Source: Phycisphaerae bacterium (lineage in GTDB: Bacteria; Chloroflexota; Anaerolineae; 4572-78; J111). From it: a DNA stretch of 64,000 bases. The stretch is taken from assembly GCA_028285035.1 (NCBI GenBank), contig JANQQF010000038.1, positions 124,001-188,000 on the forward strand. Direction: 5' to 3'. Under the pieces are notes generated by a model that did not search any database, was not told the DNA's origin, and worked only from the letters and a program-made list of their open reading frames with translations. Positions 17,779 through 27,500 of the stretch are shown here, piece after piece; position 1 is the first letter of the stretch; every line of letters starts with the position of its first letter. The translations under genes were made by a program, and so were the position numbers.

Positions 17779-17950
17779 CAATGTTCTCAGATATGGGTGG
17801 GGTCCAACATCTGAGAAACCCTGTTGCGTCTAGGAATATGTTTTGGGAAGATTTTTCAGCGTCAGTCAGGCCAAATTTCTTCTTAAAGAAGAGGGTAATT
17901 TGGAAGTGGCTGTGGGCGCAGCCACTTGGGAGGGCTTGTGACGCAACAGG
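17741..17950 (-). ncRNA. Candidate free-standing structured RNA with C-rich loops
   Basis: On the minus strand a roughly 210-nt transcript can fold into five helices. P1 is a perfect 11-pair closing stem (17940-17950 with 17820-17830). P2 is a nine-pair hairpin (17919-17927/17904-17912). P3 is a seven-pair stem with a four-pair inner stem (17897-17903/17871-17877). P4 is a nine-pair hairpin (17809-17817/17784-17792). An 11-12 pair intrinsic terminator (17747-17778) with seven T residues ends it. CCCTCCCA occurs identically in two unpaired places (beside P2 and in the terminator loop) and CCCCACCC lies in the P4 loop. These could pair with purine-rich ribosome sites, as C-rich-loop sRNAs of Gram-positive bacteria do. 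No reading frame fits. A promoter could be CAGACA-17-TATATT (17994-17966) or TTGACC-18-GTTAAT (17982-17953). It matches none of 6S RNA, tmRNA, RNase P or SRP RNA that I could recognise. Confidence 0.6.
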
Positions 17951-18066
17951 TAATTAACTGTGACCAATATAACACAGGTCAATATTCATGTCTGTAAAGA
18001 TGACGTAAATATCTTTTTATTTTAAGATTGTAAGCATTTCTAAAAAACAAAGCGATAATTTTTTTC

Positions 18067-18095
18067 TTGGAAAAGCCTTAAGACCATGCTACACT
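18067..18095 (+). promoter_or_regulatory. Sigma-70-like promoter giving a nearly leaderless mRNA
   Basis: TTGGAA (18067-18072), a 17-base spacer and TACACT (18090-18095) are followed only seven bases later by the ATG of the ABC exporter. The expected transcript start is at or next to that ATG, and no ribosome site is visible in the short gap. Confidence 0.5.
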
Positions 18096-18102
18096 CACTC
18101 TT

Positions 18103-19926
18103 ATGTTTAGACCACGTCGCCCCCGAATTTCTGAAGATCCTGAGGCAGCATTGCCCACGGTTAATCGTGCTCGATTAGCCGAGTATACCCGCTTGTTAAG
18201 CTATGTTCGCCCCTATCTCAAACGAATGATTTTTGCCTTAATTGCTCTTAGTATTGGTACTGTTCTGGGGCTTGTCATGCCTTTAGTCATACGCAATATG
18301 GTTGATATTGTATTCGTTGACCGTAATTTAGCCTTACTTAATCAGCTTACGGCTGGGCTAACAATTATTTTATTGACTCAGGCTATTTTTAGTTTTGCTA
18401 ATCGATACAATATCGCCTATGTTGGAGAGCGGGTTGTGGCAGATTTGCGTCAACAACTTTATGAGCATCTGACCACGCTTTCCCTGCGCTTTTTTGCCGA
18501 TCGTCGAACCGGTGAGATTGTGTCGCGGGTAACAAATGATGTTACGACGTTACAAGCGGCAGTGACTGACGATATTGTTACCTTGTTGCAACAAAGCTTG
18601 ACCCTGATTGGTGGAGTCATTTTCCTCTTCTGGCTTGATTGGCGGTTGACCAGTGTGGTTATCGTCGGGATTCCGATTGTCACCGCAATCATCATTTTTC
18701 TTGGCCGTAAAATTCGACGGGCCGCAACACAAGTTCAGGATCGACTAGCAGAGGCCTCAGCCGTGGTCGAAGAGAGCATTGGGGGTATTCGTATTGTTAA
18801 GTCATTTGCCCGAGAGGCCTATGAAATTTCCCGTTTTGCCACGAAAATCGAAGAGACGTTTGATGCAGCAATGGAGCGAGCCAGAATTTCTGCAATTTTG
18901 GCCCCAACCATTGGGTTTATGGCCTTTATGTCCATTACCATTACAATGTGGTTTGGGGGGTATCAAGTTATTCAAGGCCACCTTACACCAGGTGGTCTCG
19001 TTGCCTTTTTGATTTACACAATGTTGGTGGCCGGGCCACTAGCTCAATTTTCTGGCTTGTATAGCCGGTTTCAATCAGCTTTGGGAGCGACTGAACGGCT
19101 ATTTGAGTTGCTGGATACTAAACCTGACATTGCCGATACGTCAGATGCTTATCCGTTACCAACAATTATAGGACAGGTGAGTTTTACCAACGTAAGTTTT
19201 TCCTATGAGAGCAATTTGCCGCTACTAAAAGATATTTCGCTGAATGTGGAGCCTGGCCAAATTGTGGCTTTGGTTGGGCCAAGTGGTGCGGGAAAAACGA
19301 CCTTAGTCAATTTGATTCCTCGATTCTACGATGTTTCAGAAGGTGTTATCACCATTGATGGACACGATATTCGCGATGTTACTGGCCTGAGTTTACGCCA
19401 ACAAATCGGGATTGTGCCACAGGAGGCCGCAATTTTCTCGGATACGATTCGAGATAACATTCGATATGGCCGTCTGGACGCGTCACAAGCTGAAGTGGAG
19501 GCTGCGGCTCAAGCGGCCAATGCCCACGAATTTATAACACGAATGAGCGATGGGTATGATACGTTGGTCGGTGAGCGTGGGATTAAGCTAAGCGGTGGCC
19601 AACGCCAACGGGTGGCGATTGCGCGAGCTATTTTGAAAGACCCTCGCATTTTGATTCTAGATGAGGCCACGTCATCTCTGGATAGTGGCTCTGAAAAATT
19701 GGTTCAAGAGGCCCTGGATCGCTTAATGCAATCACGAACTTCGTTTGTTATTGCCCATCGCCTGAGTACGATCATCAATGCTGATTGGATAGTTGTACTA
19801 GATGAAGGCCGTATTATTGAGCAAGGAACTCATGACGCGCTTGTCAATCAGCCTAACGGTATGTATCAACGGTTGTACAATATGCAATTTAGAGCTGATT
19901 TATCCCCCTCCCCCACCCCGGCCTAA
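18103..19926 (+). CDS. ABC exporter, fused permease and ATPase (MsbA/BmrA-like)
   Basis: The 607-residue half-transporter has six membrane helices at about residues 35-330. A nucleotide-binding domain follows with Walker A (GPSGAGKTT), Q loop (VPQEAAIFSDTIRDNI), signature (LSGGQRQRVAIARA), Walker B (ILILDEATSSLD) and the switch His (AHRLST). It should act as a homodimer exporting lipid or drug-like substrates; the substrate is not visible. It precedes a site-2 protease gene by 20 bases, probably in one transcript. Confidence 0.95.
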   Translation: MFRPRRPRISEDPEAALPTVNRARLAEYTRLLSYVRPYLKRMIFALIALSIGTVLGLVMPLVIRNMVDIVFVDRNLALLNQLTAGLTIILLTQAIFSFANRYNIAYVGERVVADLRQQLYEHLTTLSLRFFADRRTGEIVSRVTNDVTTLQAAVTDDIVTLLQQSLTLIGGVIFLFWLDWRLTSVVIVGIPIVTAIIIFLGRKIRRAATQVQDRLAEASAVVEESIGGIRIVKSFAREAYEISRFATKIEETFDAAMERARISAILAPTIGFMAFMSITITMWFGGYQVIQGHLTPGGLVAFLIYTMLVAGPLAQFSGLYSRFQSALGATERLFELLDTKPDIADTSDAYPLPTIIGQVSFTNVSFSYESNLPLLKDISLNVEPGQIVALVGPSGAGKTTLVNLIPRFYDVSEGVITIDGHDIRDVTGLSLRQQIGIVPQEAAIFSDTIRDNIRYGRLDASQAEVEAAAQAANAHEFITRMSDGYDTLVGERGIKLSGGQRQRVAIARAILKDPRILILDEATSSLDSGSEKLVQEALDRLMQSRTSFVIAHRLSTIINADWIVVLDEGRIIEQGTHDALVNQPNGMYQRLYNMQFRADLSPSPTPA

Positions 19927-19946
19927 ATTTTGAAATTTGGAGACGA

Positions 19947-20708
19947 ATGCGCGGTGCATTGCGAATTGCGAAGGTTGCTGGAATTAACGTTTACATCCAC
20001 TGGACCTTTAGCATTTTAATTTTTCTAGTCATTTTACAAGGCATTCGTAGTGGCCGTGATACTGCTGGTATCATTTTTATTTTAGCCGCCTTGTTATTGA
20101 TTTTCGGTTGTATCATCGTGCATGAACTGGGGCACGCTTTGACGGCCTTGAGCTTGAATACACCCGTTAAGCGGGTTGTGCTGTTGCCTATTGGGGGCGT
20201 GACCCAGATCGAAAGTAGCCCTGACCGCCCTTTGGATGAGTTGTTGATTTCGATTGCTGGACCTTTAGCTAATCTGGGCCTAGCTATTTTATTTGGGCTG
20301 ATTGTTTTTGTGGCGGATCGAAATCTATTCCTGGGGTTTTTGATATCCCCAGGCGTTATGATTGACTCAATCTTTTTACATTCTCCATTTGGCCAATATC
20401 CAGCTCTGAGGATGTTGCTGTTTCTACTGTTTGCTAACGTTTTGTTATTTGTATTCAATTTAATCCCCACCTTTCCGATGGATGGAGGGCGTATTTTACG
20501 GGCCACGTTGTCGCTATTCTTGCCCTATGTGCGTGCAACCCAGTTAGCGATTGCTTTTGGGCAACTATTTGCGGTGAGCTTGATCCTGATCGCGATTAAT
20601 TATCGTAGTCCAGGGCTATTCTTTTTCGGGTTATTTGTGATCCTTGCCACACTACCAACCTTACTCAATCAACAACGACGACGTAACCGATTTCGTCATC
20701 ACTTATGA
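19947..20708 (+). CDS. Site-2 protease family (M50) membrane metallopeptidase
   Basis: The 253-residue integral membrane protein carries the zinc motif HELGH in a membrane helix (IIVHELGHALTAL) and the third ligand region NLIPTFPMDGGR. Several further hydrophobic segments surround them. Family members cut transmembrane anti-sigma factors or other membrane regulators. No PDZ or CBS domain is present, so it is a minimal form. A GGAG site precedes the ATG. It converges with the YabN-like gene with zero bases between the stop codons. Confidence 0.92.
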   Translation: MRGALRIAKVAGINVYIHWTFSILIFLVILQGIRSGRDTAGIIFILAALLLIFGCIIVHELGHALTALSLNTPVKRVVLLPIGGVTQIESSPDRPLDELLISIAGPLANLGLAILFGLIVFVADRNLFLGFLISPGVMIDSIFLHSPFGQYPALRMLLFLLFANVLLFVFNLIPTFPMDGGRILRATLSLFLPYVRATQLAIAFGQLFAVSLILIAINYRSPGLFFFGLFVILATLPTLLNQQRRRNRFRHHL

Positions 20709-22154
20709 TTACAACCCATCTGCTTTAGCTTGAACCCATAAGGCTTCCATCGCCTCTAGCGGCATCTTGGTTAGATTTTTCCCTTGCTCCGCCGCCAGTT
20801 GCTCAACGCGCTTGAAGCGTCGCGTAAATCGGGCATTGGTGCCTCGCAGTGCGCTCTCGGGATCAATATCATACCAACGGGCTAAATTAACTGCCGTAAA
20901 GAGAAAGTCACCAATCTCTGACTCGAGATTTTCTGCGTCAGGGGCTTCGGTAATTTCCTTGGCTTCCTCGATCAATTTGTCTAAAACCCCCTCAATATTT
21001 GGCCATTCAAAGCCAATCCGTACGACACGCTTGGAGATTGTCAGGGCTTGTGAAAGGGCAGGTAATGCTTTGGGAACACCATCCAACACCGATTGAACCT
21101 CATCCGTGTGACCTTTTGCTACTTTTTCGGCTTGCTTGATCGCTTGCCAATTGGCGGTCACCTCCTCTGGGCTATCTACTGTAATATCACCAAAGACGTG
21201 TGGGTGTCGACGCAACATTTTACGCTGAATGTGCCCGATAACATCTCCCATTTTGAATTCATTGGTATCAATCGCCACTTGGGTGTGGAGGACAATTTGA
21301 AGTAAAAGGTCACCCAACTCCTCGGCCAGAGCATCAGGGTCATTAGCATCCAATGTTTCTAATACCTCAAACGCCTCTTCAAGCAGATATCGACGCAAAC
21401 TTTGATGGGTTTGCTCACGATCCCAAGGACAGCCTTCCGGAGCGCGTAGGTGGGCGATGGTCTCTTGAAAGGTGGCAAAGCTGCTATTTTTGACATCGGC
21501 TGGCAAATACAGGGCTGTGTAACCATCAATATCCGTCTGTTGGGCTAATTCTGATAATTTGCAGATTGCTTGTTTTTCCTGTGGACCGCCGGGATTAGTG
21601 ATTAATGTGACGTCATTGTTGGAGGCGTAAGCATTTAACAGCGTATGCTGAAGCTGCTTAAGTAGAGATTGATGACAATGCGTGATTAATACTGCTTGAT
21701 CTGGAGCCAAGGGTGGATGATGTAGGTTTGCCACCTGCGAAGCTGTCACAATTTGTAGCATTTGATTGGGAGTAATATTTAGTGCGGTTCGGGCTGCATC
21801 CAATAAACTGGGGGCAGGGATGACGTTGAGGGCTAGCTTGTGTTGCTGTGCGGCTTGACGAATGTGGGGATAGAGTAGCTCATCAATCGCCGGATGACCT
21901 GGAATTGCTAAATGTATACCCGTTGGGCGTTGCCCCAACTTGATAATTTGAGCAACTCCGTTTTGGTGAAATGCATTCCCTACCACTTCAGTCGTATTTT
22001 CTTTTGGTGTTTGATCCAAAACGACCGTTGATAGTTGAGCCAATGGTCTTAGACTGTGGACCTCTGATGCTTGTTCAAGGGCTGTCTTGGTCGCCATTGT
22101 CCCCCCATCTTCTCCACTTGGGCCGAGGCCAATTAACGTTATTCCAGAAGGCAT
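20709..22154 (-). CDS. Tetrapyrrole methylase-like / MazG nucleotide pyrophosphohydrolase fusion (YabN type)
   Basis: The 481-residue protein joins an N-terminal corrin/porphyrin methylase-like domain (MPSGITLIGLGPSGED, residues 1-230) to MazG (EGCPWDREQTHQSL). The MazG part has the two metal-binding helices EEAFEVLE and ELGDLLLQIVLH and a second, weaker MazG repeat (EEAKEIT...EIGDFLF). MazG removes pyrophosphate from non-canonical or excess nucleotides. The order matches YabN of Bacillus. I chose ATG 22154 because the methylase fold starts exactly there; a longer frame to 22250 adds residues without similarity. Confidence 0.93.
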   Translation of the reverse strand: MPSGITLIGLGPSGEDGGTMATKTALEQASEVHSLRPLAQLSTVVLDQTPKENTTEVVGNAFHQNGVAQIIKLGQRPTGIHLAIPGHPAIDELLYPHIRQAAQQHKLALNVIPAPSLLDAARTALNITPNQMLQIVTASQVANLHHPPLAPDQAVLITHCHQSLLKQLQHTLLNAYASNNDVTLITNPGGPQEKQAICKLSELAQQTDIDGYTALYLPADVKNSSFATFQETIAHLRAPEGCPWDREQTHQSLRRYLLEEAFEVLETLDANDPDALAEELGDLLLQIVLHTQVAIDTNEFKMGDVIGHIQRKMLRRHPHVFGDITVDSPEEVTANWQAIKQAEKVAKGHTDEVQSVLDGVPKALPALSQALTISKRVVRIGFEWPNIEGVLDKLIEEAKEITEAPDAENLESEIGDFLFTAVNLARWYDIDPESALRGTNARFTRRFKRVEQLAAEQGKNLTKMPLEAMEALWVQAKADGL

Positions 22155-22390
22155 AAAAATGTTCCTTATTTTTGATAAATACAGAGTTTTAGTGCGTTGA
22201 CTTTCATCCTGTTCACTCGTATAATAATCTTCGCATCCCAATCGAGACAAACATAGCGTTTAATTTCGTGACCTATCAGAAACTTTGTTCATTTACTCAA
22301 ACATCTCCTCACGGAACGTCTGGTTTTGATCGAGCGTCGTTCAACTGGTGAAGTTTTTCACCAAACCAATTATTGATCAAAGGGGAACCC

Positions 22391-24400
22391 ATGAACAGAT
22401 CCTATACTATTGTAAGTATTGTGTTGCTTATTGTCATGTTAGCCTGTAGCGGGGCTGATGAGATTAGCTTTAGTACCGCTAACGTTTCTGATGCAACATT
22501 GGCCCGTGATGAAGCCGGTGATGATCCAACCACAATATTTGAGCAAGATGATAATTTCTTCCTAGTCATCGATTTAAATAATGCACCTGATAGCACTGAA
22601 TTGAAGGCTGTTTGGACCGCCGTAGATGCTGACGGTCTTGATGCTGATTTTGTTTTAGAAGAGACCGTCGCCACAGGCGGAGACATCTCTAATTTTAGCT
22701 TGACCAATGATAGCTTATGGCCGATTGGCGATTACAAAGTTGATCTTTATTTAGATGGTGAGCTAAATCAAAGTTTGACTTTTGCAGTGGAAGGGGATGT
22801 ATTGGCTGAAGGGCCGGCTGACGAACCCGCTCCAACTGCTACCCCAAAACCACCAACTGCCACACCAACTGAAGAACCTGAAGAGGTTGAGGCAGATCCA
22901 ACCGCTACCCCAGAAACATCAACGGGTGATTCTTTGGCTGGTAGTGGTGGCTCAAGCAGTGGCGACTCATTAGGCTCAGGGAGTGTATCCTCAAGCGATG
23001 AGGTGATTTTTTCTGACACATTCTCATCCAATGAAAATGGTTGGGAACTCGGGGAATTTGAAACAGAGTTCACGATCGATGAGGTTGATATTAGTCGTGG
23101 TAAGTATCAAATTACGGTAACCTCTCTCCAAGCCGGCTACGTCGAACGTACACTTCCCGATCAGATTTTCTCCGATTTTACGTTGAGTGTCGAGGCCACA
23201 CCTGATGACTCGGAAACAGCCTATGCCTATGGCGTTGCCTTCCGTGTTGCCGATGATGGACGTGGCTACACCTTCGAAATCAATAATAATGGCGTTTACA
23301 ATGTTAGCCTGTTTGATGGGGAATGGCAGCCTCTCGTTGAATGGACTGCCTCAGATGCGATCAATATCGGTGAGATGAATGAGTTGGGTGTAACTGCGGT
23401 GGGGGGGAAGTTAAGCTTTAGTGTCAATGACGAAGTGTTAACAACCATTGAGGATGAAACGGTTGAGGAAGGCCAGATTGGCTTGGTTGTTGATATGTTT
23501 GAGGCCGATCAAATCGCCTTTGTTGAATTTGATAATTTGACGATCAGTGAACCAGCCGACTCTGCAATATCCGACTCACTTGCTGGGGCTGGGGTTAATG
23601 ACGAAGACGTTGTCTTCCAATCATATACTCATCCCTCTGACGCCTTCCAATTTGATCTTCCTGAAGATTGGACCTCTATCAACGAGGATGAAACGAGTGC
23701 CGCTTTTGCTACACTAGATGGGACCTCATTTGTGGGGGCTGTCTTTGTTGACGCTGGGGTTCAGTATGAAACTGAGGAAATTGAAGCATTTATTGATAGC
23801 TTTATCAAGAGCTTTATAGAAAGTTTTGGCGAGTCCTATGAAGTGGTGCTGCAAGAGGACCAACCGGATGGTAGCGTTTATGTCGGGACGGCCTATGAAG
23901 GCGAAGATGGAAATGGTGATGCTGATTTCTTCTTTGAACAGCGTGATACGGTTCTATTTGTTCTCTACTTTGTCAGCGAAAACTATACCGAGATGAACCC
24001 AATTTGGACAACGATTATTGAGAGCTACGGGGTTGACCCAAACGCTGCCATACTTGCTGCTCCAGCCGAAGTGACACCGACCCCACGCCCCTTGCCCACA
24101 GCGACTCCCGCGCCTGCGGCTAATCCCTTTGCCCCACCACCGGGTGGAGCCAGAGTATATCTGGTCAATGAGTACGCCAACGAATTCAACATTGATTTTG
24201 GCGATGGTAGCGGTTCAATTCAAGTTCCCCCAGGCGCGGACAACTTTTATCACGATGTTGCCCCTGGTTCATACAATCCAGGTTTAAGTTTACCTGGTGC
24301 CGGTGCTGCCAATGTCCAATTTGATATTCAAGCCAATCAGTCTTGGATTATCATCGTGACTGCGGACGCAGGCATCCGGTCAGGGCAGGTTTATCCGTAG
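22391..24400 (+). CDS. Multidomain lipoprotein with Thr/Pro linkers
   Basis: The 669-residue protein is a lipoprotein: a hydrophobic stretch ends in the lipobox MLAC with Cys at residue 19. A beta domain follows (to about residue 135), then a Thr/Pro/Glu linker and a Gly/Ser stretch. A LamG-like sandwich lies at about residues 205-390 (FSDTFSSNENGWELG). A PsbP-like domain follows (about residues 410-545, YTHPSDAFQFDLPEDW). After a second Thr/Pro linker, a C-terminal beta domain begins at RVYLVNEYANEF. It probably binds a surface polymer; no catalytic residues were noted. AGGGGAA before the ATG supports the start. Confidence 0.75.
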   Translation: MNRSYTIVSIVLLIVMLACSGADEISFSTANVSDATLARDEAGDDPTTIFEQDDNFFLVIDLNNAPDSTELKAVWTAVDADGLDADFVLEETVATGGDISNFSLTNDSLWPIGDYKVDLYLDGELNQSLTFAVEGDVLAEGPADEPAPTATPKPPTATPTEEPEEVEADPTATPETSTGDSLAGSGGSSSGDSLGSGSVSSSDEVIFSDTFSSNENGWELGEFETEFTIDEVDISRGKYQITVTSLQAGYVERTLPDQIFSDFTLSVEATPDDSETAYAYGVAFRVADDGRGYTFEINNNGVYNVSLFDGEWQPLVEWTASDAINIGEMNELGVTAVGGKLSFSVNDEVLTTIEDETVEEGQIGLVVDMFEADQIAFVEFDNLTISEPADSAISDSLAGAGVNDEDVVFQSYTHPSDAFQFDLPEDWTSINEDETSAAFATLDGTSFVGAVFVDAGVQYETEEIEAFIDSFIKSFIESFGESYEVVLQEDQPDGSVYVGTAYEGEDGNGDADFFFEQRDTVLFVLYFVSENYTEMNPIWTTIIESYGVDPNAAILAAPAEVTPTPRPLPTATPAPAANPFAPPPGGARVYLVNEYANEFNIDFGDGSGSIQVPPGADNFYHDVAPGSYNPGLSLPGAGAANVQFDIQANQSWIIIVTADAGIRSGQVYP

Positions 24401-24444
24401 AGATACAGTTTTAATGTTTCAGCCATACCCTACTTTCAGGATTT

Positions 24445-24473
24445 TTGTCAGCCCTCTTGGTGAATGATATAAT
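24445..24473 (+). promoter_or_regulatory. Sigma-70-like promoter of the GT-C array
   Basis: TTGTCA (24445-24450), exactly 17 bases, then TATAAT (24468-24473). The predicted start near 24480 leaves a 60-base leader before the first gene of the array. The leader contains a strong hairpin. The two core elements are identical to those at 17692-17720. Confidence 0.72.
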
Positions 24474-24503
24474 TCTTGCCAACTAAATGTATGTAGCTTA
24501 TCT

Positions 24504-24527
24504 AAAGGTCGGCGTATGCCGACCTTT
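24504..24527 (+). terminator. Hairpin in the leader of the GT-C array (terminator or attenuator)
   Basis: AAAGGTCGGC (24504-24513) and GCCGACCTTT (24518-24527) form a perfect ten-pair stem with a four-base loop. The T-run behind it is short and interrupted. It can terminate the upstream lipoprotein transcript, but it also lies downstream of the array promoter and 14 bases before the ATG, so it may attenuate the array or mask its start. Confidence 0.55.
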
Positions 24528-24541
24528 GTTATCTAGCGACT

Positions 24542-27500
24542 ATGACCCAAATCACGGGAATGCGAAACACAAAATTTGAAATCATTGGGTTAGGCACCAT
24601 CCTGATCTTATATACCCTTATTGCCTTTGCTCACGCCTACTACGCTCCATTGACCACTGGCCCTGATGAACTGGCGCACTACGAGTACGTTCGTTTCATC
24701 GCCGACCAAAAGCGATTGCCATTAGACAACAGTGAGCGTGATGTTGCTAGTTACAAATCCGACCAACCCCCCCTTTATCATTTGGTCGCGGCGATTCCTT
24801 CTGCCTTTGTTGATTCAGAAGGCCCACCAACACTCAAACGAGTCGGGGACCACCCTCGTCGCCAACTCATTGAGCGTACTCGCCATTTCTGGGGCCTCTA
24901 CAACACTGAAGATGAACAATGGCCCTTTCAGGCAGAAATCCTGCGTTGGCACGTTGGTCGCTGGGTGGCTATTGTCTTTGGTGCAGCTACAGTGTTGCTG
25001 ACGTATTTCATTGCCCGTGAAATCTTCAAAGAATCTGCAATCTCTCAATCCACGAATATTTCAATCACCTCCTTATCCCTAATCGCCGCCGCTATTGTTG
25101 CTTTCACCCCTCGCTTTATGCTCACTGGTTCAATGTTAAACTACGAAACAGCAATGGCCTTTTTTGCCGCCCTTTTTTTGTGGGTGCTTATTCGTCTGGC
25201 GAAAACGCAACGACAGATGACCTCGGATCATAATGCCTCATCTGACCAGAGAAACTTCTTACTTCTTACGCCTTACTTCCTATTTCCTATTCTTCTGGGC
25301 CTCTTCACTGGCCTCGCTGTCACCGCCAAACTCAGTGCCGTTATTCTTCCACTTGAAATCATGATCGCACTGTGGCTCATCAAACGTCATTACACCCATA
25401 CGTGGATGTGGTGGTGGCGCAATCTGATCATCACAGGGATAGCGACAGTGATTGCGGTGAGTTGGTGGTTTGGGTTTATTGCTTATCAATTTAATACAAT
25501 CCCTGAAGAAGGCTGGTGGGCGGGCACCCTACGCCCCCTGATTGCCGCCGATGCCAGTGATGCCACAACCAATCGTATTTTTTGCTTGTTAACCGGAGGC
25601 GGCGATTGTCCCGCTGCTAAAATCGAAAATCTCGACTCTGGGCCTCCTTGGGAATGGGCCGCGACCACTTTCCGTACCTTCTGGGTCGCTGGTATAGAAG
25701 GCCAGCAGCCCCTCGGTATAGCCGGCCTCATTATCGCTTTTATTTTTTGCCTAACCGCTATCTGGGGCCTCATTCACCATTCACCATTAATCCTCCATCT
25801 TCTCCTCCTCCACCTCACCATCCCCATCCTCCTCCCGCTCATTCGCTATGCTGTCACCTTCAGCCTCGCTGACACCGCCCAAGGCCGTCATATTCTCTTC
25901 GCCGCCGCTCCTGCCTTCGCCATTCTTCTCGTGTGGGGCTGGTCATCGGTTATTCGTCAATCTCCAATCTCCAATCTCCAATCTCTTAAATTGCCAGTCT
26001 CATTCCTCCCTGCGCTATTCCTCCTAGTTTGGTCCTTCACCCAACTTTGGACGATGACCTGGGCTTACCATCCCCTCTTACCCGTGCAGACTGCATCTGC
26101 GATGTCTAATGATGTCGAAGTAATTCTAGATGAGCCATTGAATGATTATGTAACCTTGGTCGGCTACACTCAGGAGATTAATGAAGATTTGTTGAAGCTA
26201 GACCTGATCTGGCGAGGGACTCAGATTAGTCCTGTGGATTATCTAACTGAGGTCACCTTGCGTGATCAAATGGGAGAGGCGCAAACACAGTGGCTTGGCT
26301 ATCCAGCCAACGGTCGTTATCCCACTCGAGCTTGGGATGTTGATGATATCGTTCGGGATACAATCTGGCTACCATTATCTGGCTTGTCGGCTGGCCAATA
26401 CAGGCTTGAGCTAAATCTCATTGCAACCACTCTAAATTTGCCAGCAGAAGTCTCTGCTCAACTAGAGAAGCCTTTTGCTTTAAGTGAAGTCGCACTTAGT
26501 CAAGATGTACCTGCAGCCTCGCAGCCTCAAATTTGGCGACAAGGGCTTGCCCTGGACTCCTCCCAAACGCTGGGTTATCGCGAAACAATATTAGTCAATC
26601 TCTCTAATGACTTATCTGACCAGCCAATTCATATTGTAGGCCCCTTGAATACAGATTATCAACAGACATATTCCTTGACTCGGCAACTTAATAAGACCGT
26701 CTTGTTTTCCGTTGGCGCAGATTGGCCGACGGGTGATTATCAGCTTCAAATTGGCTCGGAGGGACAGCTATTCACCAGCGAGCCATTTCATGTGATTGAT
26801 CGTTGGGAACGCCAATTTTATGAACCGCCTATCACCCAGCGTGTCGAAGCCAATTTTGCCAATCGGATTAAATTGATTGGCTATGATTTACAGGCAAATC
26901 GAGCGGCTCCCGGTGGTGGGATTCCGATTACGCTATATTGGCAAGGACTCGATTGGATGGGGACAAACTATACAATGTTTGCCAAACTTTTATCCACCGA
27001 TCAAATAGTACATGGTGGTCGTGATCGTTTGCCCCAGGAAGGTTATAGTACGCTCTACTGGGCACCAGGCGAAGTTATCCCTGACTCGTTTGGCGTACCA
27101 GTGAATGATGACGCTCCTGATGGGATTTACACGGTCAGTGTGGGGTTGTATGAGCAAGTCGGTGAGCAGGCGGTCTCGCTGCCGTTGGTTCAAGATGGGC
27201 AACTTTTAGATGTGACGAGTATTAACATTGGTCCGATAAAAATTGGGAATGCGCCAGCCGGCTTTGTCCTGGATGAGGCTGATCCGCAAGTTGTTATCAA
27301 TCAATCCTTCGGTGATGGCCCGAATCTTACCTTACTCGGCTACGACCAATCACCAATTGCTAATAACCAATTACCAATTACCCTCTATTGGCGTTCTGAG
27401 TCACCACTTCCCGCCGATTACACCACCTTTGTCCACGTTCGCAATCGGGCTGGCGAAAATGTGGCCCAAAAAGATCAACGCCCGTTAAATGGGGCCTATC

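Noticed and set aside
20767..21305. Open frames opposite the YabN-like gene
   Set aside because: They have no ribosome sites or family pattern and mirror the codon bias of the opposite strand.
22768..23073. Ser/Pro/Val-rich open frame opposite the lipoprotein
   Set aside because: It is the complement of the Thr/Pro and Gly/Ser linker and shows only linker-like composition.
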